A DNA stretch of 10,090 nt from Pseudobacter sp051955275 (GCF_051955275.1 NZ_JBQCGW010000060.1:1-10090), one strand, 5' to 3'. Positions 1 to 8,430 are shown, counted from the stretch's first letter. Notes: generated by a model from the letters alone, not told the origin. Made by a program: numbers and translations.

Positions 1-1116
1 CATGATGGTAAATGAATTTCCATTGGTGGAGCCGCCATCCGTGTTACGCGTATTTTCTCCGTATACCAGGGTACGGCCGGTAGCCGCCTGGTTCCAGGAA
101 AATGCATCGCCGGGCAGATCGGAAGGAATAGTGGAAAACAATCCCAGACCGAAGTTGGCATAGTTCATGAAACGGTTGTTCTCTGTATCGTACCACATTA
201 CGGAGTTCATATTCCCGATGGAATAGAACAGGTATGGTGCTGGCTTGATAAGATGATCGAAATTGGATTCTGCCCTGTTTATGGGATTGGTATAGAAATC
301 TCCACCATTCAGGAATGTGCTGGTAGGAAAGATATGCCCTTCACTGGTCATCATGGCGCGGGAATAGGTATTGCCTGTATTGCCTGCCCTGTCTCTGATC
401 TGCGGTGCAAGCAGGATGGGTTTCAGGTTCTCTTTATCCAGGTTCTCCGAAATGGCAATGATGGAACTGAATTTCCTGGAAGTGTTGCCTGTCATGGTTT
501 TGCGGTCAAGGTAATAAGATCCGCTCTTCGTCATCACCCATACCCTGGTATAGTTGCTGTTGGTATCCCTGGTGCCCGTATGCAGGACGGTAACGGGGTC
601 ATACAAAGTGGGCAGTCCGCTTGAAGCAAGGATGCCGTGCACAATGGTAGTATCGTTTCCCATGGAGATCATTTCCACTTCTGCAGCGCCGCTCTCTGAA
701 GTCCCTATCAGCATGAGGCCGGAAGAATAATTGGTGCCGACTGTGAGGCTGGAACTTTTTTTCCAGGCAAGACCGGTAGCATTATCCACGATGCGCAGCG
801 TGAGCACATAGGTATCCGGACTGGCATTCACTGCGTAATCCAGCACCTGCTTGCGGCCAACGGTGTCAACCACTGTGGTGCCTTTCACCAGGATCCAGTA
901 GTAGTTGAAGCGGGAAGCATCGGCATTGGCTTCCGTCATTTTAATGATGGGTTCAATATGCAGCACATCCCTGTTGAACACGGCGTTATAATTGGCTGCG
1001 ATCCCGGTTATAGTGATCTCATTGATGTCTTTGTAATCGTAATTACCAGTGTCTTTGAAGCATGCCGCAAGGAAGGTGCCGGATGCAGTAAGTATGATGA
1101 GAAGGATTCTTTTCAT
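1..1116 (-). CDS. PKD-like family surface lipoprotein (C-terminus beyond left edge)
   Basis: The reading frame is open for 372 codons from an ATG at 1116 to the window edge, with no stop, so the gene is 3'-truncated by the window. The N-terminus MKRILLIILTASGTFLAAC is a lipoprotein signal peptide with lipobox LAAC (lipidated Cys19). It is followed by FKDTGNYDYKDINEITI, a signature I associate with the PKD-like lipoprotein family (Pfam PKD_2) found behind SusC/SusD pairs. Residues of about 35-130 look like a beta-sandwich, for example YYWILVKGTTVVDT and SPDTYVLTLRIVDNATG; the rest is beta-rich with no catalytic motif I recognise. It is the last visible gene of the operon, 19 bp after the DUF4843-type gene. 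The likely role is an outer-membrane, surface-facing accessory subunit of the SusCD complex that binds or presents substrate; this role is inferred from context. Family assignment is fairly secure, function is not. Confidence 0.85.
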   Translation of the reverse strand, partial: MKRILLIILTASGTFLAACFKDTGNYDYKDINEITITGIAANYNAVFNRDVLHIEPIIKMTEANADASRFNYYWILVKGTTVVDTVGRKQVLDYAVNASPDTYVLTLRIVDNATGLAWKKSSSLTVGTNYSSGLMLIGTSESGAAEVEMISMGNDTTIVHGILASSGLPTLYDPVTVLHTGTRDTNSNYTRVWVMTKSGSYYLDRKTMTGNTSRKFSSIIAISENLDKENLKPILLAPQIRDRAGNTGNTYSRAMMTSEGHIFPTSTFLNGGDFYTNPINRAESNFDHLIKPAPYLFYSIGNMNSVMWYDTENNRFMNYANFGLGLFSTIPSDLPGDAFSWNQAATGRTLVYGENTRNTDGGSTNGNSFTIM

Positions 1117-1135
1117 GAGTAATTGCAGTTTGTGG

Positions 1136-1993
1136 TTAATTGTACGGTACTCCAATGTAAGAGGTCCAGGGAACAGCGCCTACGAACATGAGCCTGCCAT
1201 CGTCCTCCAGCACCGGAGTGCCATTGTTGAACTGGATGATAAGCCAGCGCGACATCTCCTGGTGGATCAGCGTAACCAGCACAGGCGTCATGGTGGCTTC
1301 GGAACTGAAGTCTTCATATTTGAGGTTGAACATCTGGCACATCAGTGTCAGTTTCTTCCTGGTGAATGCGCCCCATACACCCGATTCCCTGTTCCCCGCC
1401 TGGATGGAGCCACGCCATACAGCTGGCTGAACCATCAGATCGTTCACATTGATCACATGCAGCCTGGCGTCAAAGGCAGTGTCGTTACCCAATGATGTAT
1501 TAGCCAGATCAGGCAACGCTTTCCATTTGGGAAATGCAAGTCCGAAATGTTCATTGGCAACCAGCCGGAGCCCGAGTGTTTTGTTCTCATTCAGCATATC
1601 CGCCGTGCGCTTCAATGTAACGGGAATATATCCGAATGTTGAATTGGCCGGGATGCTGTAGGTTCCCTGGATCGGAAGATAATGCACACCTTCCTGCGCA
1701 GTGGTTGAATCCGGATTCACTTCCACTTTAAAAGGCCTGTCGTAATCCTTTACCGGACCGGTGATCATTACTTTGATCTTTGTCTCCAGCTCCGTTACAC
1801 TGGCTGGCTGCTTCACAAATTCTATATTGGTATATGGTCTGAACGGCCATGTTGCCGGTGCTGAATAAGAAGGGCCGGACTGCACGGCAAAGTAGATCCC
1901 TTCCATTCCGGTATATTGCATCATTTCTTTTTTGCAGGATGCCATCGGCACTACAAGCGCCAGCAGGAATGACCAGAATATGATTCTTTTCAT
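1136..1993 (-). CDS. DUF4843-type lipoprotein of the SusCD operon
   Basis: This encodes 285 residues. I chose the ATG at 1993 because it begins a clean lipoprotein signal peptide, MKRIIFWSFLLALVVPMASC, with lipobox MASC (Cys20). An in-frame ATG further upstream at 2065 would overlap the end of susD and place 24 non-signal residues in front. After the cysteine come KKEMMQYTGMEGIYFAVQ, the typical opening of DUF4843 proteins, and a Calx-beta-like segment around residues 90-125 (DRPFKVEVNPDSTTAQEGVHYLPI region). The C-terminal part has WRGSIQAG...GAFTRKK, also usual for the family. The gene starts 25 bp after the susD stop and ends 19 bp before the PKD-like gene. The SusC-SusD-DUF4843-PKD order recurs in Bacteroidota. 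The biochemical role of the family is unknown to me; an outer-membrane, substrate-binding accessory is inferred. Confidence 0.85.
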   Translation of the reverse strand: MKRIIFWSFLLALVVPMASCKKEMMQYTGMEGIYFAVQSGPSYSAPATWPFRPYTNIEFVKQPASVTELETKIKVMITGPVKDYDRPFKVEVNPDSTTAQEGVHYLPIQGTYSIPANSTFGYIPVTLKRTADMLNENKTLGLRLVANEHFGLAFPKWKALPDLANTSLGNDTAFDARLHVINVNDLMVQPAVWRGSIQAGNRESGVWGAFTRKKLTLMCQMFNLKYEDFSSEATMTPVLVTLIHQEMSRWLIIQFNNGTPVLEDDGRLMFVGAVPWTSYIGVPYN

Positions 1994-2018
1994 TGTATAA
2001 TCTTTTACATGAATGATG

Positions 2019-3485
2019 TTAGTTGCCCCGCACAGAAATTTCGCTGAGAGGCAATGGCACAACATAGTTTGATAATATCATTTGCTTGGTGCCGGTAAGG
2101 TTGGCGTTGTTCGGAATGGTCGTAGTTGAATTGCGCTTGTAGTAGAAGAACATCTGCCCCTCTCCTATCACTTCCTTACGGAACTCACGTGTAATGAAAT
2201 CTTTCAATTGTACCGTTGTGGCGGGCGCCAGGCTCACACAGTTCCTGCCGGTGCGCAGCAGGTTGAGGAAAGTGGTTCCTTCCTCAAGTGTTGGTGCACA
2301 TTCGGCAACAGTGAGGATCACTTCACTCAGCCTGATGAGCGGGATCATATTCGGACCAGGGCCATTGGTGGTTACACCGTATTTTACATGAGTGAGGAAA
2401 GATCCGTTGGTATTGGTCTGCGTCATCCAGGCCTTCAGGCGTACATCATTCTGATCGTCGTACAAAGCATTCTTGCGCGTCTGATTATCGTCGTTATTGT
2501 TGAAGCTGAGCCTGCGCTCCTTGATCAGGTCAGGCGTGAAGAAATTGTTGTAGAGATTCTGGCGGTTGATGGTATAAAGCGAGAACATCACTTCGTTCAC
2601 GATCATATGATCGAAGTCTGACGGTGCAGCTGCAGGATTCTGAACGCCTATCCTGAAGACGGGCTTTGCAGGATCCAGCACGGCCGTAAGGATCTCCCGT
2701 GCTGTTGACAACGCATTCCCTTTATCCTGTTTCCACAGGTAAGCCCTTGCCAGCAAGGCTTTCACAGCATAGTAGTTGAGACGGTACTGACGGTAGTAAA
2801 GATCGTTGGAGCCCGTGGGATTGGAACCTGCCCGAACACCCGAAGTGATCACAGGATCTGATTCTTTCAGCAGCACAGCAGCTTTGGTAAGATCGTCAAT
2901 CACTTTATTCATGATCTCTTCAGAGCCGAGTAATGCGCTTACGGCGGGGCGTGATGAGGTGTTGTAAGGAATGCAGGGACGGGTTTTGTCGGCCTCTGAA
3001 TATATGGGACCGAACAGGCGCAGCATATCCAGGTGCAGCATGGCCCTCAGTGCCAGCGCCTCTCCTTTCACGATACCGAAGTATGGACCTTTCAGTAAAG
3101 GGTTGCTGTTCTCCCCGCATTTTTCGATGATGGTATTGCAGTTGAGGATCAGCTCATAGGCTTTTGTCCACATATCATCAAAGGTTGACCTGGCCCTGTC
3201 TGCAGTGTATCCGAAAACGGCATGGTCATAAAAACGATGCGTGCTGATGTTCATGAAGTAGTACTGCGCCATTACATCCAGTGCGGAAACAGACATCTGT
3301 TCTCCGTAAAGTTTTGCATTGGCGAGCTCAACATACACGCCGTTCAGTGCCGTGAGATATCCCTGGGTAGTGGAGAACAGCTGGTTCTCTGCGAGCCTGT
3401 CGGCCGGCTTCACATCGATCCACTTTTTGCATCCTCCCAACAGCAGTCCCAGCGATGCCACTATACTCAATATTGTAAATTTCAT
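2019..3485 (-). CDS. SusD/RagB-like nutrient-binding outer-membrane lipoprotein
   Basis: The 488-residue product starts with a lipoprotein signal (lipobox LGGC, Cys19) and then CKKWIDVKPADRLAENQLF, the classical SusD opening, followed by TTQGYLTALNGVYVELA. Helical TPR-like segments follow: the SusD-typical GEALALRAMLHLDMLRLFG lies near residues 140-160 and YAVKALLARAYLW near 235-250. The C-terminus ends YVVPLPLSEISVRGN, resembling the conserved PxxE end of SusD proteins. SusD proteins sit as surface lids on SusC barrels and capture substrate for import. The gene starts 25 bp after the susC stop, consistent with a transporter pair made from one mRNA. It appears full length and intact. The ligand cannot be read from sequence; the DUF4843 and PKD-like companions argue against a simple starch-type system but do not name a substrate. 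Confidence 0.95.
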   Translation of the reverse strand: MKFTILSIVASLGLLLGGCKKWIDVKPADRLAENQLFSTTQGYLTALNGVYVELANAKLYGEQMSVSALDVMAQYYFMNISTHRFYDHAVFGYTADRARSTFDDMWTKAYELILNCNTIIEKCGENSNPLLKGPYFGIVKGEALALRAMLHLDMLRLFGPIYSEADKTRPCIPYNTSSRPAVSALLGSEEIMNKVIDDLTKAAVLLKESDPVITSGVRAGSNPTGSNDLYYRQYRLNYYAVKALLARAYLWKQDKGNALSTAREILTAVLDPAKPVFRIGVQNPAAAPSDFDHMIVNEVMFSLYTINRQNLYNNFFTPDLIKERRLSFNNNDDNQTRKNALYDDQNDVRLKAWMTQTNTNGSFLTHVKYGVTTNGPGPNMIPLIRLSEVILTVAECAPTLEEGTTFLNLLRTGRNCVSLAPATTVQLKDFITREFRKEVIGEGQMFFYYKRNSTTTIPNNANLTGTKQMILSNYVVPLPLSEISVRGN

Positions 3486-3510
3486 GCTTTGTGTTTTTGG
3501 CTTTTATCAA

Positions 3511-6500
3511 TTAAAACCTTACGCCTGCGGTGAAAGAAACTGACCTGGCGAAAGGATAGTCGATCCCGCGTTCATTCAGTACAGTGGATACCCTGAAGAT
3601 ATCGTTCATATAAGCCCTGAAGGTTACGCCTGATGCGCGGATGAACTTAAGCCAGCGTGCATTGTTGGTTTCATAACCAACAGAAATGGATTCACCTGAC
3701 AGTATATTATTGTCTTCCACAAACCTCGAAGACATGGGATTCGATCTTGTCTCCATAATGGCTTTGAACCGTGCGTTATCACCGGGTTTCTGCCAACGCT
3801 CGGAAAGTGCTCGCTTGTCCTGGTTCAGACCGATCTTGTGGTAAGGAATATTTTCCACTTTATCATACAGGGTCTGCATGAAAACCTGTCCACCGATCCT
3901 GTAACGCAGGCTTATGTTTGCCGTAAACCCTTTGTAGGATACGGAGCTTCCGATAATGCCTTCCACATCGGGGTCACTGTTGCCTACCACTACTTCATTC
4001 CTGTAATCATGTATGAAGGTCTGGTTACCATCTTTGCCCAGAAACACTTCCCTGCCGGTGGCGGGATCGATGCCGAGTGATGGAACGGCCCATAGGTCTG
4101 AAGGGCTGGCGCCATCATAGTAACGCACCATGTTCACACCTTTGTTCTTTTCATTGAAGTTGGAAAGTGCGTTGCCGAAATTTTTGTAGCTCGATTTCAG
4201 GCTACGTGCATTGATATTGATGTACCAGTTGAGATCACGCTGCATCAGCAATCCATAATTGGCTGTGATGGTGAAACCTTTCTGGTCAAGTCCCCCGAAA
4301 TTGCTTGAAACGCTGGATGCGCCTGAAGAAGAAGGCATCGCAACAAATACCAGAAGCGGGTCTGTGGTCTTAACAAAATAATCCAGGTTGAGGCGAAGCC
4401 GGTTCTTCAATGTGATCAGGTCCAGTCCGATATTTCGGTCCAATGTCTTCTGCCATTTCAGATCCGGGTTTCCGGGATTCGCGATCACTACGCTGGGGCC
4501 GAATGGATTGCGGATCTCGTTGTTGAACCTGTACACTCTCATGGAAATATAATCACTGAAGGTCTGGTTGCCGGGATTACCTATGGAACCGCGTAGACGG
4601 AGACTGTTCACCCAATCGTAATGCGAGTCTCTGAAGAATCTTTCGTTATGGATATTCCATCCAAGGCCCATCGACCAGATGGTGGTGAACTGCCTGTCAG
4701 CGCCGAACACGGAAGCACCGTCTGAGCGCACGGTAGCGTCAAAGAGAAAGCGTTCGTCAAAAGAGTAACCGGTATTGATGAAGTAGCTGGCGCTGCGTCG
4801 TTTTGATTCGCGGTAGAGTGCGCGCTTGCTGTCAGAATAATCGAAGGCGAATGCCGCGTTGGGAAATTCGTCGGTCACAAAACCACGCACTTCGTAGGAA
4901 CTTCCTACTGTAGAGCTTTGCGTAAAGCGGATTCCGCCAACCACATTGATCATATGTTTCTCAGCAAGCAGTTTTCCGTAGGTAAGACTGAAATCTCCGT
5001 CGTAGTTGAGCTGGCGGTCGTTCTGCTCAAAGAAGGTGCCTTGCTGCAGGGGATCAGTATTGTGAAACTCGGAATTGAATGGCGACCGGAAGATCTCATC
5101 ACGCACAGTGAGCTGGTTGATGCTGAAACGTGCACGTGCCCTCAGTTCATTGAGCGCGCGCCATTCGATCTCGAAGTTATTGGTGAATCCCTGCGATTCC
5201 GATTTGTTCACGTTCCTGTTCTTAAAATCGAAGAGTGGATTGAAATAGGTTTCGCTTTTCTGCGTGAGGCCGGAAGCTAAATCGAGATAAGAGAAAGATT
5301 CCAGGATCTTGTTGATGCCACCCACGTCGTTGTATTTCCTGAAATAGGGATTTGCCCGGGAGAAATCAGAGAAAGGAATGGATTCCCTGGTAGATCTTAA
5401 TCCATCGATGGTGAGTGAGTTGGTAACGGAGATCCGGTCTTTACGATAGATCAGGCGGACGTTTCCGCTGGTGAGCTTTCTGCCGGAGCCTTTCATCACA
5501 CCCTGGTTTTCCCCGAAGGCCAGGGTGGCTCCGTACCGAAGGTTATTGTCGCCGCCCTCTGCAAACACCGTATGGCGCTGAGTGGTGGCAAAACGAAGTG
5601 GTTCATTCATCCAGTAACTGTTCACGCCACGCCTGATCTCTGCGAGCCTGCTATTGTATTTGGCATCGCCTTCTTCCGTTACAAAGTTTCCATCGGCATT
5701 GATGGAGCCGAGGAACATGGATTTTTTCTCGAATTCCAGTTTTTCCTGTGCATTCATCAGGTTGTAATCAGAGAGGTCGGCAAAATTGAAACTGGTATTG
5801 TTGGTATAGTTGAGGCGGAGTTTTCCGGCAGCAGGGCGGCGTGTTTCCACCACCACTACCCCATTGGCTGCCTTGGAACCGTAGATGGCCGTAGCAGCGG
5901 CGTCTTTCAGCAGCGTGATGGTTTCGATGCGGTCCATGCTCAGGTCGCTGATGATGGCCAGGGTGCTTTCAAAACCATCCAGGATGAAGAGTGGCTGGTT
6001 GGGGTTGGTACCGTATTGTTCCGTGAGGCCGATCACGCTGCTCTTTCCACGGATCTCGATATCGGGAAGCCTGTTGGGATCTGAGCCGAAAGTGGAATTT
6101 TCCACCACGGCGAATGCCGGGTCCAGTGTTTTCAATGCCTGCAGGGCATTCTGGTTTCCGATCATCTTCAGCTCCTTTGCCGTGAAGGTGGTGGATGAAC
6201 CGGTGAAGCTTTCTTTTTTTCGCTGGTAGATGCCCGTTACCACATGGTCTTTCATGGATGACACGGAAAGCGGCATTTTCACCATCAGCCTGGATGTGTT
6301 CCTCACTTTTATTTCAGTGGACTCATAACCTACCGCAGAAAATACAAGCACCTGGCCGATGGCAACCTGTATGGTAAAGACTCCTTTTGTATCTGTGGTA
6401 GCGCCTTTCTTCGTTCCCTTAACCATTACACTGGCACCGGCAACGGGCTCCAGTGTTTCCGAGGTAACAAGGCCGGAAATGGTTTCGGTAGTGTCAGCCG

Positions 6501-6990
6501 GTGTTTCCCGCGACGGAGCAGTACGGATGGTGAGTTCGGGAATCCTGCGGGCCAGCGTGATGGTCTTTCCTTCGATCCGGAAGGTCAGCGGCTGATCGCG
6601 TAGCACGGTTTGCAGGAAGTCACTGAGCGGCATATCCACGGCTGTAATGCTTACGGGTTTGGTGTCTGTGAGCAATTGCTTGTTGTAGAAAAACACATAG
6701 CCAGTTTGTTTTTCTACTGCCGTGAATAATTGTTTCAGCGTGATCCCATTTCCCGAAAATGAAATATTCTGGGAAAAAGAGTTTGCCGAAACAGTCAGTG
6801 AAGTGGCAAAAAGAAAGATGGTTAACAGTCTCATAGCTTTGAACATTGAAGCTGTGAGCAGTGAAGAATCGCCTGATCTCTGTACCCTGGCCATGATCCC
6901 GGCTGGTTGCCGGAAACAGTTCTCATCGGTTTTTGGCCCGGGGTACAAAAAAGACGTGTCACACTGGTCACAAGTAGCAGTTTTGGGCAT
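3511..6990 (-). CDS. SusC/RagA-type TonB-dependent transporter with STN signalling domain
   Basis: This encodes up to 1159 residues. The hydrophobic signal segment is LLTIFLFATSLTVSANSFSQ, residues about 55-74. An STN (secretin/TonB short N-terminal) domain follows at about 80-150, a carboxypeptidase-regulatory-like beta domain at 171-240 (ISGLVTSETLEPVAGASVMV), and then the TonB-box-like stretch DHVVTG. The plug at about 255-386 has the SusC hallmark LKDAAATAIYGSKAANGVVV. The remaining ~770 residues form the outer-membrane barrel. It imports a substrate captured by SusD using TonB energy. The STN domain, with fecR and an ECF sigma gene just upstream, marks it as a transducer that senses its own substrate. 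The start is uncertain: the ATG at 6990 follows AT-rich DNA and gives a long n-region, as I recall being common in Chitinophaga SusC proteins, but ATGs at 6894, 6846 and 6834 are alternatives. The one at 6834 (MRLLTIFLF) gives the most compact signal peptide. No frameshift or truncation is seen. Confidence 0.95.
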   Translation of the reverse strand: MPKTATCDQCDTSFLYPGPKTDENCFRQPAGIMARVQRSGDSSLLTASMFKAMRLLTIFLFATSLTVSANSFSQNISFSGNGITLKQLFTAVEKQTGYVFFYNKQLLTDTKPVSITAVDMPLSDFLQTVLRDQPLTFRIEGKTITLARRIPELTIRTAPSRETPADTTETISGLVTSETLEPVAGASVMVKGTKKGATTDTKGVFTIQVAIGQVLVFSAVGYESTEIKVRNTSRLMVKMPLSVSSMKDHVVTGIYQRKKESFTGSSTTFTAKELKMIGNQNALQALKTLDPAFAVVENSTFGSDPNRLPDIEIRGKSSVIGLTEQYGTNPNQPLFILDGFESTLAIISDLSMDRIETITLLKDAAATAIYGSKAANGVVVVETRRPAAGKLRLNYTNNTSFNFADLSDYNLMNAQEKLEFEKKSMFLGSINADGNFVTEEGDAKYNSRLAEIRRGVNSYWMNEPLRFATTQRHTVFAEGGDNNLRYGATLAFGENQGVMKGSGRKLTSGNVRLIYRKDRISVTNSLTIDGLRSTRESIPFSDFSRANPYFRKYNDVGGINKILESFSYLDLASGLTQKSETYFNPLFDFKNRNVNKSESQGFTNNFEIEWRALNELRARARFSINQLTVRDEIFRSPFNSEFHNTDPLQQGTFFEQNDRQLNYDGDFSLTYGKLLAEKHMINVVGGIRFTQSSTVGSSYEVRGFVTDEFPNAAFAFDYSDSKRALYRESKRRSASYFINTGYSFDERFLFDATVRSDGASVFGADRQFTTIWSMGLGWNIHNERFFRDSHYDWVNSLRLRGSIGNPGNQTFSDYISMRVYRFNNEIRNPFGPSVVIANPGNPDLKWQKTLDRNIGLDLITLKNRLRLNLDYFVKTTDPLLVFVAMPSSSGASSVSSNFGGLDQKGFTITANYGLLMQRDLNWYININARSLKSSYKNFGNALSNFNEKNKGVNMVRYYDGASPSDLWAVPSLGIDPATGREVFLGKDGNQTFIHDYRNEVVVGNSDPDVEGIIGSSVSYKGFTANISLRYRIGGQVFMQTLYDKVENIPYHKIGLNQDKRALSERWQKPGDNARFKAIMETRSNPMSSRFVEDNNILSGESISVGYETNNARWLKFIRASGVTFRAYMNDIFRVSTVLNERGIDYPFARSVSFTAGVRF

Positions 6991-6997
6991 ACTTTTG
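6990..6997 (+). promoter_or_regulatory. Candidate plus-strand -7 element opposing susC
   Basis: TACTTTTG matches the Bacteroidota housekeeping -7 consensus TAnnTTTG at every defined base, and it points away from susC on the plus strand. The matching -33 element (TTTG about 19-23 bases upstream) is poor: only ACTGG near 6963-6967 is in range. Transcription would begin near 7003 and run towards the terminator at 7056-7086. It overlaps the most upstream possible susC start codon. An 8-base motif with four free-choice-independent positions conserved can occur by chance, so this rests on its pairing with the terminator. Confidence 0.35.
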
Positions 6998-7002
6998 TTA
7001 CA

Positions 7003-7086
7003 GTTTGGTTGGTTAATAAATGCTTAGCGGTGTTTAAATCGACCCGGCTACTTTGCCGAAGGTGTTGCAAGCGCCTTCGGTTTTTT
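7003..7086 (+). ncRNA. Candidate antisense small RNA against the susC leader
   Basis: I infer a transcript of about 80 nt from a perfect TAnnTTTG box at 6990-6997 to an intrinsic terminator at 7056-7086, both on the plus strand. The interval has no convincing plus-strand protein gene of its own and lies between fecR and susC, complementary to the leader of the susC mRNA. In Bacteroides, DonS and related cis-encoded RNAs are divergently transcribed next to susC-like genes and repress the locus; the arrangement here is the same. The 5' end is an estimate (a few bases after the -7 box), and the -33 element is weak. It may instead be part of the susC 5' UTR with no RNA product from this strand. 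Confidence 0.35.
7056..7086 (+). terminator. Intrinsic terminator on plus strand, between fecR and susC
   Basis: Arms CCGAAGG (7056-7062) and CCTTCGG (7074-7080) pair perfectly. Three more inner pairs (T-G, G-C, T-G) close a five-base TGCAA loop, and six T residues follow at 7081-7086. The T tract is present only in the plus-strand direction; on the minus strand the stem is preceded by A6 and followed by CAAAG, so it would not terminate the sigma/fecR transcript. It is odd because every adjacent gene is on the minus strand, so it would act only on an antisense transcript. On the minus strand the same hairpin would lie in the susC leader RNA. Confidence 0.6.
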
Positions 7087-7136
7087 GCTTATGGGGCGAT
7101 CCGGTTTTGTTATCTGATGGCTATACTCTTTTTTAT

Positions 7137-8351
7137 TTATGGTAATACAATCAGTTTGCGTCCTTCCATACGGAAATTCACTTCCGATTCTTTGAGTGAT
7201 CTCAACATCCCTTCCAGGCTCACATCATTACTGAACTTCCCTCCGAAAATGATGTCAGGGATAATTCCTTTTTCATACACCACTTCTATATCGTACCAGC
7301 GCTCTATCTGTCTCAGCACTTCTTCCAGGCTGGCATCCTCAAAATTGAAGAGGCCTTTTTTCCAGGCGATTACTTTTTCTATGTTCACATTGTTCACCAC
7401 TTTCACGCCCTGCAGGTTGGCCTGCTCTGAAAGGCTGGACTGAGCCTGTTCTCCGGGTTTCATTACTTTGAAGGAACTGGTATCATAACCAGCGCCTGCC
7501 CTGATCCTGATACTGCCGTCAACCAGGGTGGTCCTGATATTCTTTTCATTTGAATAGGCATTCACGTTGAACTGAGTACCTAATACTTCCACTTGCGCTT
7601 TATTATCGATATCCACCAGGAAAGGTTGCAGATGATTAGGTGCCACTTCAAAGAATACTTCTCCTGTAACCCTCACCTGGCGCTTGTTTCCTGAGAAGAT
7701 GGTAGGATACCTGAGCGAACTCGCGGCATTCATCCACACTTTTGTTCCATCCGGCAGTACCAGTCTGAACTGTCTGCCTTTGGGCGTACTCAGTACATTG
7801 GTAACTGCTTCTCCTTCCGTTGCGTTCTGTGCGTAGCTCAGGGATCCGTTCTGCAGCAGCACCTGTGTGCCATTCTCAGAGGCTATTACGCCGTTCCCTA
7901 GTGTATCCAGCACCATTTTGGTTCCATCGGCCAGGGTAAGAATGGCGCCCTCTTTGCCGGGCAGTATCTCCGCGGAGTTTCCTGCCAGCGTACCTTCTTT
8001 CTTGTTCTCCCTGATGTCCAGGAAATAAAAGCCGATACCCGCTGTTACCACTGCCACGGCCGCTACCCATTTCCATAGCGATGGCATTTTCCGTACAGGC
8101 GTAATAGCTGGTAAGGTGCTCATACCGGTACGGATCTTCTGCAGAATGAGCTCCTCATTGTTCTCTGTTTTTTCCTGGAAATACAATAATACCAGGCTTC
8201 GAAGCTGCTCTTCATCATCGATGGATTCAAAGAGAAGCCGGTTACGCTCCGATGCATCGATCCAGTTATTGAGCTGCTCCTGGTCCTGATCCGTCAGATC
8301 GTCTCGCAGGTGCCCGGTTAAGAGACCGATAAGCTGTTGTTTGGGTATCAT
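7137..8351 (-). CDS. FecR-like anti-sigma factor with DUF4974-type C-terminus
   Basis: The 404-residue inner-membrane regulator has a cytoplasmic N-terminus (residues 1-90) rich in acidic and glutamine residues, which should hold the sigma factor. One transmembrane helix follows at about 92-112 (LWKWVAAVAVVTAGIGFYFL). The periplasmic FecR domain is at about 189-290 and has the hallmark segments LPDGTKVWMNAASSLRYP, VTGEVFFEV and VLGTQFNVNAY. The C-terminal DUF4974-like domain at about 336-402 (FNFEDASLEEVLRQIERWYD) resembles an STN fold and ends IVLP. In this family the periplasmic part contacts the STN domain of the transporter and relays its substrate-loaded state to the sigma factor. The ATG at 8351 is the natural start. 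The gene lies 79 bp after the sigma gene stop and 146 bp before the farthest upstream susC start, so the trio is probably functionally matched. Length is normal for Bacteroidota FecR proteins. Confidence 0.95.
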   Translation of the reverse strand: MIPKQQLIGLLTGHLRDDLTDQDQEQLNNWIDASERNRLLFESIDDEEQLRSLVLLYFQEKTENNEELILQKIRTGMSTLPAITPVRKMPSLWKWVAAVAVVTAGIGFYFLDIRENKKEGTLAGNSAEILPGKEGAILTLADGTKMVLDTLGNGVIASENGTQVLLQNGSLSYAQNATEGEAVTNVLSTPKGRQFRLVLPDGTKVWMNAASSLRYPTIFSGNKRQVRVTGEVFFEVAPNHLQPFLVDIDNKAQVEVLGTQFNVNAYSNEKNIRTTLVDGSIRIRAGAGYDTSSFKVMKPGEQAQSSLSEQANLQGVKVVNNVNIEKVIAWKKGLFNFEDASLEEVLRQIERWYDIEVVYEKGIIPDIIFGGKFSNDVSLEGMLRSLKESEVNFRMEGRKLIVLP

Positions 8352-8430
8352 AAGCCCTCATAACAATCGAAGCGGTCCAATCAACCAGTTGAAATTGAAA
8401 TTTTCCTGATTTTTTTTGGGAAGAGTGGCA

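Noticed and set aside
253..624. Plus-strand open frame of 123 codons
   Set aside because: It lies wholly opposite the PKD-like lipoprotein gene, whose signal peptide and family signature are clear; the plus-strand translation has no recognisable motif.
1136..2065. Longer form of the DUF4843-type protein starting at 2065
   Set aside because: The extra 24 residues overlap the end of susD and would bury the lipoprotein signal; the ATG at 1993 fits far better.
5572..6084. Plus-strand open frame of 170 codons
   Set aside because: It is antisense to the conserved SusC plug-domain coding region and its translation resembles no family.
6907..7443. Plus-strand open frame of 178 codons crossing the fecR-susC gap
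   Set aside because: Most of it is antisense to fecR and the susC 5' end; it also crosses the plus-strand terminator, and the translation is low in recognisable content.
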